In this document: positions 19,439 to 28,366 of the stretch, piece after piece
Position numbering within the stretch: position 1 is the stretch's first letter
How the letters are laid out: the number at the start of each line of letters is the position of its first letter
Source: Dolichospermum planctonicum
Lineage (GTDB): Bacteria > Cyanobacteriota > Cyanobacteriia > Cyanobacteriales > Nostocaceae
Direction: 5' to 3'
Assembly (NCBI RefSeq): GCF_005402965.1
Contig: NZ_BJCF01000001.1
Coordinates: forward strand, 157,953 to 221,952
DNA: 64,000 nucleotides
Notes under the pieces: generated by a model
Databases searched by the model: none
Seen by the model: only the letters and a program-made list of their open reading frames with translations
Told to the model about the DNA's origin: nothing
Program-made: the position numbers and the translations under genes

Positions 19439-22400
19439 TTATGTACTTTGAATACTTTCAATTATAGTTATTTCTGCATCAGTTAATTCATAGAGTTCAT
19501 AAACTAATTGATTGATTTGTCTATCAGTGGCTTGAATTTGTTGCTGAATCATTCTTTTGGTTGGGGGTGTGTTTGCTTGATTGAGTTGTTGATGAAGATC
19601 AAGCATTTGTTGTACTAAATTAACAATTAAATCATGTTTTTGCTTTTCTGCAATTTGAGAATTATCAATAATTTTAATAGGAAGATTGCGAATAAACCGA
19701 GATTCAAAACTATAGTAACCACCTCTCATTGATGTAGATAATTTTTTGAGATAAAATTCTAGGACTTGACTATTTAACAATCCTAAAATGTATTCCCATG
19801 AATAAATAGATTTAACCAAAATTCCATATCCTCCAGCGACACCACCCGTAAAAAATATCTCCCCTGTTTTATCCCATGTAAATGATGAACCAGTCGCAAT
19901 ATCAGGAGTAAATATTTTTGGTAAAGCCATGACATTTAAAGCTTGAAATCTACTATATCCATACCAATTTTCTCCTAACATTTTACTATTTTCTCTACTT
20001 TCTAAATAATCTTTATTATCTAGTAAATAATTCCAGTTTAAAGGATATTCTTTTGCAAAGGTATTCATAGAAATCAATTCCATTGAACCATTATTTTTAA
20101 GCATATAGGGAAAAATAATCAACTTATTAGTTTTAGACAAATAATATCTTTTACTATCACCACCTTTAATCAAAGGATGTAGTAAATTAGATTCTAACCA
20201 GTATGCTATTTGTTTTTGTTTTGAAAAAACCTGGATTAAATTATCTTCCCGTGATAATTCTTCGACGATATATATTTTATCAGCACTGGTTTTAATTCCT
20301 TGAAAAATCCTTTCTGTTACATCTTCTAGTCTAGATTTAATTGGTTGTAATTTTGCAAATAACTTAGCATCTTCTCCCAGAATAAAATTCCATGCTGAAG
20401 ATGAAACTAACGAATGATTAATAATTCCTGTTTGACTATTATGATTATTTTTCCAATCTATTAAATCAGTAACTTTTTCCATTTCTAAATCAGATTGTTG
20501 TGATTTTCTCAAGAAAAGCAAACAAGTATAAGTTGAAACTTTTGGAAACACTTGTTGATCTCCAAAATGCACTATTTTATGAAGATATTTACCTTCAGCA
20601 ATTAATTTCCTGATAGATTCCCCATATTGAGCATTAAAAAACTTATGAGGTAAAATAAAACCTAAATAGCCATCCTTTCTTAATAGCTCTAATCCCTTTT
20701 CCACAAAGACAACATAAATATCATAGTTTCCCTTACTAGCAGAAACATACTGTTGTTTATAAAATTCAACTTCTAAAGCAGCCCATTCTTTTAAAGCTTG
20801 GATTCTAATATAGGGAGGATTACCAATAACTACATCAAAACCACCTCGTTTCATAATAACAGAAAAAGCCGATTTCCAGTCAAAAATATTAACTCTATAA
20901 GCCGTATTTTCGTCTAAAAAATTTAATTGATTATGTTGATAAAATTCTGCGTCTATCAAGGTATTACCACACTGAATATTATCATCTAAATCAGGTAAAG
21001 CCCGTTCTTTAAATAACTGTAATTGTCTGGTAATTGTTTCTCCTGATTCTCCTTCTAATACCTTTAATAACAAAGATAATTTAGTTGTTTCTACCGCTTG
21101 TTGATCAATATCAACACCATAAATATGAGTTAATAAAATTTGCTTTCTCTCACTTGCGGTTAAACGCCATTGATGATCTGAAATTTGATAGAATTTATTT
21201 TTGTATTTCTGGGGATTTTGCAGATATTGTTCTAAATACCAATCTAGGAGAAATTGATAGGCCACAATTAAAAAAGAACCCGAACCACAAGCAGGATCAA
21301 TAATTGTTATATCTTGGATTTTATCTGGTTTCTTATTTTCTAAAACCTTACCAATAGTCTGTTTAATAATATAATCAACAATATAACTAGGAGTATAATA
21401 AACACCTCCAGCTTTTCTTACTTCCGGTTTATCTTCAATAACTGCTTGACGACTTGCAGATATTTGAATGACTTTACCTAAAAATTGTTCATAAACTTGT
21501 CCTAAAATTTCCACAGGAATCACAGAAAACTCATAAGGACTTTCTGGAGGATAGAGTTTTCTAATAATTAATGTTAAAATAGCATCATCTATAGTTAAAT
21601 TCAAAGTAAAATCATCAGGATTTTCTCGTCCTTTTTCACCTTGAAAATGGAATAAACCCGAATTATAGCGATAGTCTGCATTGATAAATAACCGCCCTAA
21701 TTCTTGATAAAAATTTTCAAACTTTAATAAATTATATAACTGTTGATAAGGTTCAATTCCTCTATCTTCACAAATCCGTAAAAAGACAATTCTATTAATC
21801 GTCATTTGAACCGCAAAATTTAACTCTCTTTGTTGAATTTGGGGATTTTTCCCAACAATATTAGCCGCTAAATTTTCTCGCCAAATTTCAATTTCTTGGA
21901 GAAATTTTTGATCAACAGTAATCCCAGCTTTAACTTTGGTTTCTGCAAATCTTTCTAAAGAACCATTTAATACAGCTTCCTTAGAAAAAAGATCATAAAT
22001 CTCTTGCCATTTTTCCACATATTTTGTATAATGAAAATGTTTGATTCTCGCTATCAAGGGAGAATCGTTTTTATTTGGCATAATTCGACAATCATAAACT
22101 GCAAATTCTTCAAAATCTGTTAAAATGCTTAAAGGTAATTTTGCAGACCAGCCATAACGTCTGACTTGAAAAGCCGCACTCATATTATTACCAACATTAA
22201 CAGCGGGTTTTTTCGCTTCCACAAAAAACTTTCTTGTTCCCCCAACCCAAAAACTATAATCAGGTGCTTTGGCTTTATTTGCGTCGCTAATTTTTAAAGA
22301 ATCTTCATGAACAACGTCTTTATAAATATCAGAAATTTGTCGTTCATTATTAATATCCCACCCTAAAGCAGCAAAGAAAGGATTAATAAACTCAATTCTA

Positions 22401-22492
22401 GTTTGTGTTTCATTAATTCCCCCCGCACGATACAATTCTATCGAAGAGTGAAAATGTTCAACAAGTTTAATAATGGTATCAGGTGCTTTCAT
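19439..22492 (-). CDS. Type IIG restriction-modification enzyme (Eco57I-like), copy 2
   Basis: 1017 residues, tandem to copy 1. The nuclease (D78, E92, K94), methylase motif I DPACGSGSF and NPPY are the same residue for residue as copy 1 as far as I compared. From about residue 626 the proteins split: this copy reads SIRKLIAEGKYLHKIVHFG where copy 1 reads VIRRLIAENKSLNQIIYFG, and the next 300 residues share only scattered family positions (LLFL, NWYGY, ATGSSF). The last 50 residues match again. The shared ends with a swapped middle point to a duplication followed by exchange of the target-recognition domain. Its promoter region overlaps the 3' end of the LpxB-like gene upstream. Confidence 0.9.
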   Translation of the reverse strand: MKAPDTIIKLVEHFHSSIELYRAGGINETQTRIEFINPFFAALGWDINNERQISDIYKDVVHEDSLKISDANKAKAPDYSFWVGGTRKFFVEAKKPAVNVGNNMSAAFQVRRYGWSAKLPLSILTDFEEFAVYDCRIMPNKNDSPLIARIKHFHYTKYVEKWQEIYDLFSKEAVLNGSLERFAETKVKAGITVDQKFLQEIEIWRENLAANIVGKNPQIQQRELNFAVQMTINRIVFLRICEDRGIEPYQQLYNLLKFENFYQELGRLFINADYRYNSGLFHFQGEKGRENPDDFTLNLTIDDAILTLIIRKLYPPESPYEFSVIPVEILGQVYEQFLGKVIQISASRQAVIEDKPEVRKAGGVYYTPSYIVDYIIKQTIGKVLENKKPDKIQDITIIDPACGSGSFLIVAYQFLLDWYLEQYLQNPQKYKNKFYQISDHQWRLTASERKQILLTHIYGVDIDQQAVETTKLSLLLKVLEGESGETITRQLQLFKERALPDLDDNIQCGNTLIDAEFYQHNQLNFLDENTAYRVNIFDWKSAFSVIMKRGGFDVVIGNPPYIRIQALKEWAALEVEFYKQQYVSASKGNYDIYVVFVEKGLELLRKDGYLGFILPHKFFNAQYGESIRKLIAEGKYLHKIVHFGDQQVFPKVSTYTCLLFLRKSQQSDLEMEKVTDLIDWKNNHNSQTGIINHSLVSSSAWNFILGEDAKLFAKLQPIKSRLEDVTERIFQGIKTSADKIYIVEELSREDNLIQVFSKQKQIAYWLESNLLHPLIKGGDSKRYYLSKTNKLIIFPYMLKNNGSMELISMNTFAKEYPLNWNYLLDNKDYLESRENSKMLGENWYGYSRFQALNVMALPKIFTPDIATGSSFTWDKTGEIFFTGGVAGGYGILVKSIYSWEYILGLLNSQVLEFYLKKLSTSMRGGYYSFESRFIRNLPIKIIDNSQIAEKQKHDLIVNLVQQMLDLHQQLNQANTPPTKRMIQQQIQATDRQINQLVYELYELTDAEITIIESIQST

Positions 22493-22521
22493 ATTTGAAA
22501 AAATGTTAGTTTTATATAAAT

Positions 22522-23760
22522 CTATAATAACTCTTTTTTGACCAAAATTGCCAACTTTTCCGCAGCCCCACCTTCACCCCTCACACTGCGTAATTTATGA
22601 CGAATAGCCTCTAATTTCTCTGGATTTTTTAACAAATCTAAAACCATTTCTCCCACTTCCTCAGGTTGCAATTTACCTACTAATTCTGGTACAATTTCTG
22701 CTTGCGCCCAAATATTTGGCCAAGCTAATAAACCCTTATTTTTTGACATCCACCAATTAATTATCTTAGCAAAAAAAGAGCCTAATATCGGTAAATTTGC
22801 TAATATTCCTGGTAAACCATCCCAAGAACGCATTGCATCTAATTGTTGCATGGGTAATAATACAATCATGGGTACTGCTAACGCTCCTAATTCTGCGGTA
22901 TTTGCACCAACTGTAGTTAAACAAATGGAACATTGAGACAATAAATGATAAGCGGGATTTTCTTGTTTTAATTCTACTGTTAAACCTGTAGAAGTTAGGA
23001 AATGATTATCTATTAAATCAGCACCTTGAAAATTAAATGCTGTTGTAAATGGGTTATTTTCAGGATTAGCAAAACTGGCTAAAGTTGGTAAATCTAAAGT
23101 TGGCGCAACAGGAATAAAAAACTTTGTCTGGGGTAATTTACTGTGAATATATTCAGCAATAGCTAAGGTTAAAGGTACACCTTGAGTTAATTTCGCTGCT
23201 TTTGAACCTGGTAAAATTCCAATAATGTTAATTTGAGTTTGGAGATTTTCAATTTTAGATGTGATTTCATTCTCTGCTGCTTCTAACATTAAATCACCAA
23301 CAATAGTAAATTTATCTGCATATTTTGGAGAAACATTTTTCGCAACTTGTGCTTTCATAATGGCAAATTTATCTATAAAATTGTGCCAACGTGCTTCCCA
23401 TTCCGCATAAACTACTGTTTTATATCCTAACTTTTTACCAATAATAACGGGAAAAATTTGATCACCACCTAAAAATATAACCACACCTTGATTTCTCCAT
23501 TGCCAATTTTCGGCGGTTTTTCCCCACAGTAAAAATTGCCAAAAATGTTCTGGTGCTTGAACTCTATCAACCTCTGGATAACCCAAAGCTATAGCAGTTT
23601 CTTTACCACTAGCATGAGGACAAGGTGATAATATTACAGAAATTCTGACCTGAGAAATATCATGTCCTAATTGTTCTCGCAATGCTTTGACAACAGGACG
23701 TACCCAGGTTGTTACCTCCCCAGGTCCATTGGAAAGAATCAGAATATCTACTGGAGTCAT
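22522..23760 (-). CDS. LpxB-related glycosyltransferase-like protein
   Basis: A 412-residue protein resembling lipid-A-disaccharide synthase (GT19), of the form that cyanobacteria carry as an LpxB-related protein. Visible are ILILSNGPGEVTTWVRPVVKAL (about 6-27), the LGGDQIFPVIIGKKLGYKTVVYAE block (about 97-120) and a C-terminal nucleotide-sugar region TVGANTAELGALAVPMIVLLPMQ (about 282-304). Many cyanobacteria lack a complete lipid A pathway, so the actual acceptor is uncertain. Its 3' end forms one border of the Type IIG duplication: the stop codon lies inside the duplicated block. Confidence 0.8.
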   Translation of the reverse strand: MTPVDILILSNGPGEVTTWVRPVVKALREQLGHDISQVRISVILSPCPHASGKETAIALGYPEVDRVQAPEHFWQFLLWGKTAENWQWRNQGVVIFLGGDQIFPVIIGKKLGYKTVVYAEWEARWHNFIDKFAIMKAQVAKNVSPKYADKFTIVGDLMLEAAENEITSKIENLQTQINIIGILPGSKAAKLTQGVPLTLAIAEYIHSKLPQTKFFIPVAPTLDLPTLASFANPENNPFTTAFNFQGADLIDNHFLTSTGLTVELKQENPAYHLLSQCSICLTTVGANTAELGALAVPMIVLLPMQQLDAMRSWDGLPGILANLPILGSFFAKIINWWMSKNKGLLAWPNIWAQAEIVPELVGKLQPEEVGEMVLDLLKNPEKLEAIRHKLRSVRGEGGAAEKLAILVKKELL

Positions 23761-24057
23761 TTAATTATTACCTAATCAGTTATAAAATATGATTATACTG
23801 GTATAATGAATGAAAAGAACAAAACGGAATCTATAAATTAGAATCTCAATTAGATATGGTGACAAAGTATCTAAAGTTTTGTATCATAGTTAATCAAATT
23901 CATCACAAAATCAAATAACAATGTACTATGGTAATTAGTAGCGTAAATGTGCAATGCTTCCCTTACTGTTTTCAAAGGATGTCAGGTAAGCTACACCCTG
24001 ATTTACTAATAGCAGAATGTGGCAGCTTTGACCGGTAAACCTAACTGGGTGAAACTA

Positions 24058-24165
24058 ATGTCTAAGGAAAAAAAAGGTAATAAAGAAGCTAAAAAGCCTA
24101 AGAAAGATCCCAAGGACAAAAAGGAGAAAAAAGACCCAAACAGATATGATGGTTTAGGTAAGTAA
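24058..24165 (+). CDS. Tiny lysine-rich protein
   Basis: A 35-residue frame, MSKEKKGNKEAK at the start and DPNRYDGLGK at the end. About 40 percent of residues are Lys and the sequence is repetitive (KKPKKDPKDKKEKKDP), so it should be unfolded and strongly basic. It is followed 70 bp later by a good terminator, which supports it as a transcribed unit. The spacing to a Shine-Dalgarno is poor. I do not recognise it with certainty; a nucleic-acid or acidic-surface binder is only a guess. Confidence 0.5.
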   Translation: MSKEKKGNKEAKKPKKDPKDKKEKKDPNRYDGLGK

Positions 24166-24236
24166 GAAAGATTAACTTGATGAGAATTTCTGGTAAGGTA
24201 TAATAAGGGTTTTAGGCTATTAGCTTTTAACAGATT

Positions 24237-24274
24237 AAGGTCATTATCCCTGTAGATAGATGGATAATGACCTT
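24237..24274 (+). terminator. Strong hairpin terminator
   Basis: A 13-bp perfect stem, aaggtcattatcc (24237-24249) with ggataatgacctt (24262-24274), 12-nt loop, followed by tgattttt. It fits the end of a plus-strand transcript from the lysine-rich mini-gene. Confidence 0.7.
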
Positions 24275-24402
24275 TGATTTTTCAAGTAAATATCAATTTA
24301 TTATTTATCGATCATTTTCATAAGTTAGTTATATATCTCATTGATGCAAATTGTTAGTTTAAGCTATAATAGACAAATACTATGATTCCCCGCTGTAATA
24401 TC

Positions 24403-24658
24403 ATGACAACAAAATTACTCCAAAAAGTTATAGAAACAGCTGAAACTTTACCAATAGAAGAACAAAATAATATTCTTCAACCTTGGTTACATGAGTTATA
24501 AACACATCAAATTGCTCAATCAAAGCAATCTCAATTTAAGTTATCGGAATTACTTCTTTTACATGAATTAGAAGAATGAAAATAACCTCATAATTGTTAC
24601 TCGTAATATTAGTGATTTTGGTTTCTCATCTGTTAATGTTTTTAGCCCTTGGGATTAA
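24403..24658 (+). pseudogene. Decayed VapBC-like toxin-antitoxin pair
   Basis: The antitoxin frame starts at ATG 24403 (MTTKLLQKVIETAETLPIEE) and is broken by an in-frame TAA at 24499-24501; the same frame continues with antitoxin-like residues to TGA at 24577-24579. At 24587-24658 a second frame gives the final strand of a PIN-domain toxin (VTRNISDFGFSSVNVFSPWD). The first 100 or so codons of the toxin are missing. Both parts are in the usual antitoxin-toxin order. Neither product should work. Confidence 0.65.
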
Positions 24659-24693
24659 TATTTCATAGGATGGTTAAGATGTTTATTATTCCT

Positions 24694-25275
24694 CTACCAA
24701 ATCATCCCTAAATTCAAAACAAAACCCTTTAAAACATCTTCCCCCGAAACCGTAGCAGGAGAATCCAAAACCTCAACCTCCTTACCAGGTCTATAAATTT
24801 CCACTTGACGAGATTTGCGATTAATTAATATACCCAAACCCACACCATTATCTATATATTCCTGCATCTTTTCTTGTGTAACTTTTAAACTATCACTAGG
24901 AGAAAGTAACTCAATCACAAAATCAGGACAAATAGGAGGAAACTTTTGTTTTTCCTCATCAGTTAAAGCATCCCATCTTTCTAACTTGATCCAAGAAGCA
25001 TCAGGAGAACGATCTGCACCATTTGGTAACTTAAAACAAGTCGAAGAATCAAAAGCAATGCCAGTACCATCAGCATCAGTCCAATTCATTAATTGTTGAG
25101 TGATTCTTGCATTTTTATTTCCCGTTTCTCCTCCCGTTGGTGGCATAATTATTAACTCTCCGTTTGCATTTCTTTCAAATCTCAATTCCCGATTGTTTTG
25201 ACATAACTGAAAAAACTGCTCATCAGTCATTTCTATTACTGATTTCAACTTGACAGTTAAAGCATTCATTGTCAT
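24694..25275 (-). CDS. Uma2-family (DUF820) putative nuclease, copy A
   Basis: A 193-residue Uma2 protein, a family with a PD-(D/E)XK fold that is greatly expanded in cyanobacteria. The putative active-site residues lie in RSPDASWIK (about 88-96), FVIELLSPSDSL (about 120-131) and the helix KMQEYIDNGVGLGILINR. In-cell role is not established for the family. It is nearly identical to the copy at 27266-27847 except for a short block after GGETGNKNA (about residues 55-70). No obvious partner gene. Confidence 0.85.
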   Translation of the reverse strand: MTMNALTVKLKSVIEMTDEQFFQLCQNNRELRFERNANGELIIMPPTGGETGNKNARITQQLMNWTDADGTGIAFDSSTCFKLPNGADRSPDASWIKLERWDALTDEEKQKFPPICPDFVIELLSPSDSLKVTQEKMQEYIDNGVGLGILINRKSRQVEIYRPGKEVEVLDSPATVSGEDVLKGFVLNLGMIW

Positions 25276-25519
25276 ATCCTCATTGAATGTTTAGGGAGAA
25301 ATTTTAACTATCCCATATCCTATTATATATTATTAGTTACCAATTAATAGCAACTACCCCAATTTTAGGTAATTCCTAGGTCGCGCAACGCTTACGCACT
25401 GCAATAATGTTTCGGAATCCGAATAGAATACAAAATGAATTTTTTGTCAAATAATTAACATTAAAAAGGTGCGTTATATTTCATTAACACACCCTACAAG
25501 ATCGGCTACTGTGTAGTCT
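25276..25519. other. Spacer with upstream part of the Uma2 repeat and a dispersed palindrome
   Basis: 25276-25360 continues the direct repeat shared with 27848-27932, presumably the Uma2 promoter region. Around 25374-25402 is the dispersed motif cctaggtcgcgcaacgctt. No gene is visible. Confidence 0.6.
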
Positions 25520-25590
25520 TCAAACTATCACTAGGAGAAAGTAACTCAATTACAAAAAAATTGGGACAAATGAGAGGAAACTTTCTCTTA
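25520..25590 (-). pseudogene. Uma2 gene fragment
   Basis: About 70 bp nearly match the middle of the Uma2 gene at 24885-24950 (encoding the ELLSPSDSLK region) but with base changes and no continuation on either side. It is a third, decayed trace of this gene in the same 3-kb stretch. Confidence 0.65.
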
Positions 25591-26025
25591 GTAATGTTTA
25601 TTTCCGCTTCTGTCTTCCCAATAACGATCTCCTTGTTTTCCTTTAACCCGGCCAAGACAGTTACCAGATACATCGTAGCACTTATATCGGCTTCGGTTCC
25701 AATGCACCTTCTTCTCCACTCTCACTGTGGCTGGAGCGTAGATTTCAATAAGTCTTTGTACATCTGGTTTAACACCAAAGTTAGTTAATTGTATCTGAGG
25801 TGGATTTTCGTTAGACGTAGAATGTTGAATTGGATCTTGGGATTCACCCTTTCCAACAATGTATTCCAGCGTTTTTACACAGTCAAGGAAAGATGAAATA
25901 TTACGAGCAACTATCTGTTTTGTTTGAATGTTGATAATTGCGTACCCTGCACCTTCATTGACCACAGCATATTGTCCCTGTACTGTCACATAGGCATTGG
26001 TATCTATTTTCTTGAGATCACTCAT
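25588..26025 (-). CDS. Hypothetical protein, 145 residues
   Basis: A soluble-looking protein that starts MSDLKKIDTNAYVTVQGQYAVV and ends RVKGKQGDRYWEDRSGNKHY. The N-terminal half looks like short beta strands (YAIINIQTKQIVARNI), and the C-terminal half is basic and aromatic. I do not recognise the family. It sits between two Uma2 copies and downstream of a cytosine methyltransferase on the same strand, the place where a cognate restriction gene might be, but I see no nuclease motif. Confidence 0.55.
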   Translation of the reverse strand: MSDLKKIDTNAYVTVQGQYAVVNEGAGYAIINIQTKQIVARNISSFLDCVKTLEYIVGKGESQDPIQHSTSNENPPQIQLTNFGVKPDVQRLIEIYAPATVRVEKKVHWNRSRYKCYDVSGNCLGRVKGKQGDRYWEDRSGNKHY

Positions 26026-26094
26026 TTGGCACTCACCAAGCTAAAAAGACGACTATTTTTAATATTCCCTTTTTTTTGCATCCCAAGTCAATCG

Positions 26095-26185
26095 TAACTC
26101 ATTCATTACGCTTACGCTCACAATCACACCAATTTTAGGCGAACTGCTTGCAGCAGCGCAACGCTTACGCTCTCCCAACCAACAT
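26095..26185. repeat. Dispersed palindromic repeat copy (gaactgcttgcagcagcgca family)
   Basis: Contains ttttaggcgaactgcttgca directly followed by gcagcgcaacgcttacgc. The same unit occurs many times in this window (28961, 29015, 31834, 32690-33000, and in reverse at 39830-39950 and 42580). The inner parts are palindromic. It occupies the upstream spacer of the 26229 methyltransferase region. Confidence 0.7.
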
Positions 26186-26228
26186 CCTAAACAGCGATCG
26201 CACTACAATGAAATGTTGGGCTGTATAT

Positions 26229-27164
26229 TTAATTTACATCCAAACATGATTCCCTAATTTGATGTTCTAAAGCCTTTATTATTTCTCCTGCTATTGCTTT
26301 AATAACAGGAACAGATACAGAATTACCTGCTAATCTACGTACTACAGAATAAGGTAACACAATTTTAAATTCATCGGGAAAACCTTGTAAACGTAGCATT
26401 TCTCTATCGGTTAAACGTCTAACGCCGTTAACCACAAGATAATTATAACTACCTCCTGCTCTTAAGGCACATGAATAGGGTAATGCAGAAATATTACCGC
26501 CAATATTTTCATGCCAAATAGAAGGAAAAGGAGGATTATCTTTTACTGCATTTAACCGTTTATTCTTTATTTTTTCTGATAAGAAATAACTTCCAGGTAT
26601 ATTGTCGTCATTTTCTAAAATGGTACTAAGTGGTTGGTAATAACCTAATGGTTTTGGAAAATTGAAATCAATAAACTCTAAAAAACCAACTATATAAATT
26701 CTCTCTCTTTTTTGAGGCAAGCCAAAATCTAAAGAATTAAGAACTTTATAATAAACGGTATAACCTAGTGCTTTCAATTTATCTAAAATTACTGAAAAAG
26801 TTTTACCGTGATCGTGAGTGGTCAATCGTTTTACATTTTCTAATAAAAAAGCCCGTGGTTTTTTAACTTCCAGGATTTTTTCGATATTGAAAAATAAAGT
26901 CCCTCTAGTATCAGTAAAACCTAAACCTTTTCCAGCAATACTAAAGGGTTGACAAGGAAACCCCGCTAATAAAATATCATGGTTTGGAATATCAGAAGGC
27001 GATATTAAATTAATATCACCATGAGGTTTCTCTCCAAAGTTTGCTTCATACATTACTTGAGCATCTTTATCCCATTCGGAAGTAAATATATTTGTACAAT
27101 GATAGGCTTCAAAACCGAGTCTAATTCCACCTATCCCAGCAAATAAATCAATTGTTTTATACAT
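26229..27164 (-). CDS. C5-cytosine DNA methyltransferase
   Basis: A 311-residue Dcm-type enzyme. Motif I is DLFAGIGGIRLGF (6-18), motif IV GFPCQPFS gives the catalytic Cys71, motif VI is ENVKRL, motif VIII QKRERIYIVG, and the C-terminal RLQGFPDEF plus AGNSVSVPVIK give motifs IX-X. The target-recognition region between VIII and IX is short. It methylates cytosine at C5 within an unknown sequence. No restriction gene is recognisable beside it, so it may be solitary. It lies between direct repeats carrying the two Uma2 genes. Confidence 0.93.
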   Translation of the reverse strand: MYKTIDLFAGIGGIRLGFEAYHCTNIFTSEWDKDAQVMYEANFGEKPHGDINLISPSDIPNHDILLAGFPCQPFSIAGKGLGFTDTRGTLFFNIEKILEVKKPRAFLLENVKRLTTHDHGKTFSVILDKLKALGYTVYYKVLNSLDFGLPQKRERIYIVGFLEFIDFNFPKPLGYYQPLSTILENDDNIPGSYFLSEKIKNKRLNAVKDNPPFPSIWHENIGGNISALPYSCALRAGGSYNYLVVNGVRRLTDREMLRLQGFPDEFKIVLPYSVVRRLAGNSVSVPVIKAIAGEIIKALEHQIRESCLDVN

Positions 27165-27265
27165 TTCATGTTTGGCTAATTACGTTTCTGGTATTTATTT
27201 TAACATAATTAGTATAAAGTCATTGAGATGTATCTGTGCTATGTTAAATAAATACTTATATGATT

Positions 27266-27847
27266 TTACCAAATCATCCCCAAATTCAAAACAAAACCCT
27301 TTAAAACATCTTCCCCCGAAACCGTAGCAGGAGAATCCAAAACCTCAACCTCCTTACCAGGTCTATAAATTTCCACTTGACGAGATTTGCGATTAATTAA
27401 TATACCCAAACCCACACCATTATCTATATATTCCTGCATCTTTTCTTGTGTAACTTTTAAACTATCACTAGGAGAAAGTAACTCAATCACAAAATCAGGA
27501 CAAATAGGAGGAAACTTTTGTTTTTCTTCATCAGTTAAAGCATCCCATCTTTCTAACTTGATCCAAGAAGCATCAGGAGAACGATCTGCACCATTTGGTA
27601 ATTTAAAACAAGTAGAAGAATCAAAAACTATACCCTCCTGATTTTCCTCATTCCAAATCCAAAGTTGAGCAGTTATACCCGCATTACGATTTCCCGTTTC
27701 TCCTCCTGTTGGTGGCATAATTATTAATTCTCCATTTGCATTTCTTTCAAATCTCAATTCCCGGTTGTTTTGACATAGTTCAAAAAACTGCTCATCAGTC
27801 ATTTCTATTACTGATTTCAAATTGACAGTTAAAGCATTCATTGTCAT
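27266..27847 (-). CDS. Uma2-family (DUF820) putative nuclease, copy B
   Basis: A 193-residue near-duplicate of the protein at 24694-25275, at a constant offset of 2572 bp. The changes cluster at residues about 55-72 (NRNAGITAQLWIWNEENQEG against NKNARITQQLMNWTDADGTG), while the remainder and about 85 bp upstream are almost the same. The putative acidic residues of the nuclease fold are kept. A clustered difference in otherwise identical copies suggests gene conversion. Confidence 0.85.
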   Translation of the reverse strand: MTMNALTVNLKSVIEMTDEQFFELCQNNRELRFERNANGELIIMPPTGGETGNRNAGITAQLWIWNEENQEGIVFDSSTCFKLPNGADRSPDASWIKLERWDALTDEEKQKFPPICPDFVIELLSPSDSLKVTQEKMQEYIDNGVGLGILINRKSRQVEIYRPGKEVEVLDSPATVSGEDVLKGFVLNLGMIW

Positions 27848-28022
27848 ATCCTCATTGAATGTTTAGGGAGAAATTTTAACTATCTCATATCTTATTATAT
27901 ATTATTAGTTACCAATTAATAGCAACTACACTAATTTTAGGCGAACTGCTTGCAGAAGCGCTAGTTCCCTCGGTGACGCTCCGCGAACGCTATCGATCTC
28001 CCAACTTATTCCTAAATTTTTA

Positions 28023-28352
28023 TCACGACCAATTTTCTAATTTAAGTTCTTCAATTTTTAATAAATCAGAATCATTAGAAACGAGAATTAAATCCCGGAA
28101 AATTGCTGTAGCTGCTATTAAAACATCAGCATCTTGGATAGGAGTACCTTTAGCTTTTAATTTGGCATGAATTTCACAGGATTTTTCAATAATTTCTAAA
28201 TCATCTAAAAATAATACAGGATAATCATTACAAAATCCATGAAAATCTACCAATTGTTTAGTAGCATTGAGAGATATTAAACCTCTTTTAATTTCATAGT
28301 AGGTTATACAACTAATAAATATTTCTGCACCGAGAAAGCTTAACTCTTTCAA
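28023..28352 (-). pseudogene. PIN-domain toxin lacking its N-terminus
   Basis: A 109-residue VapC-like PIN protein. It has the middle acidic site (TYYEIKRGL), the third (IQDADVLIAA) and the last strand with SNDSDLL, but the opening strand LDTNI, which carries the first metal-binding Asp, is absent. The frame begins only 14 bp after the stop codon of the DUF5615 gene, so there is no room for the missing 25 or so residues. Probably inactive. Confidence 0.65.
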
Positions 28353-28366
28353 TTTATTATTTATAG

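Larger units (their letters stand above)
16020..22559. repeat. 3.27-kb tandem direct duplication carrying two Type IIG RM genes
   Basis: Two head-to-tail units: unit 1 about 16020-19298 and unit 2 about 19296-22559. The right-hand block 17357-19298 matches 20618-22559 at a fixed offset of 3261 bp with almost no differences seen. The left-hand block of about 300 bp (16025 onward) matches from 19301 at an offset of 3276 bp with a few changes. The middle of the gene differs. The unit junction near 19295-19300 joins the LpxB-like 3' end to the small membrane-protein gene at a run of T residues, so microhomology at TTTT could have produced it. Confidence 0.9.
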
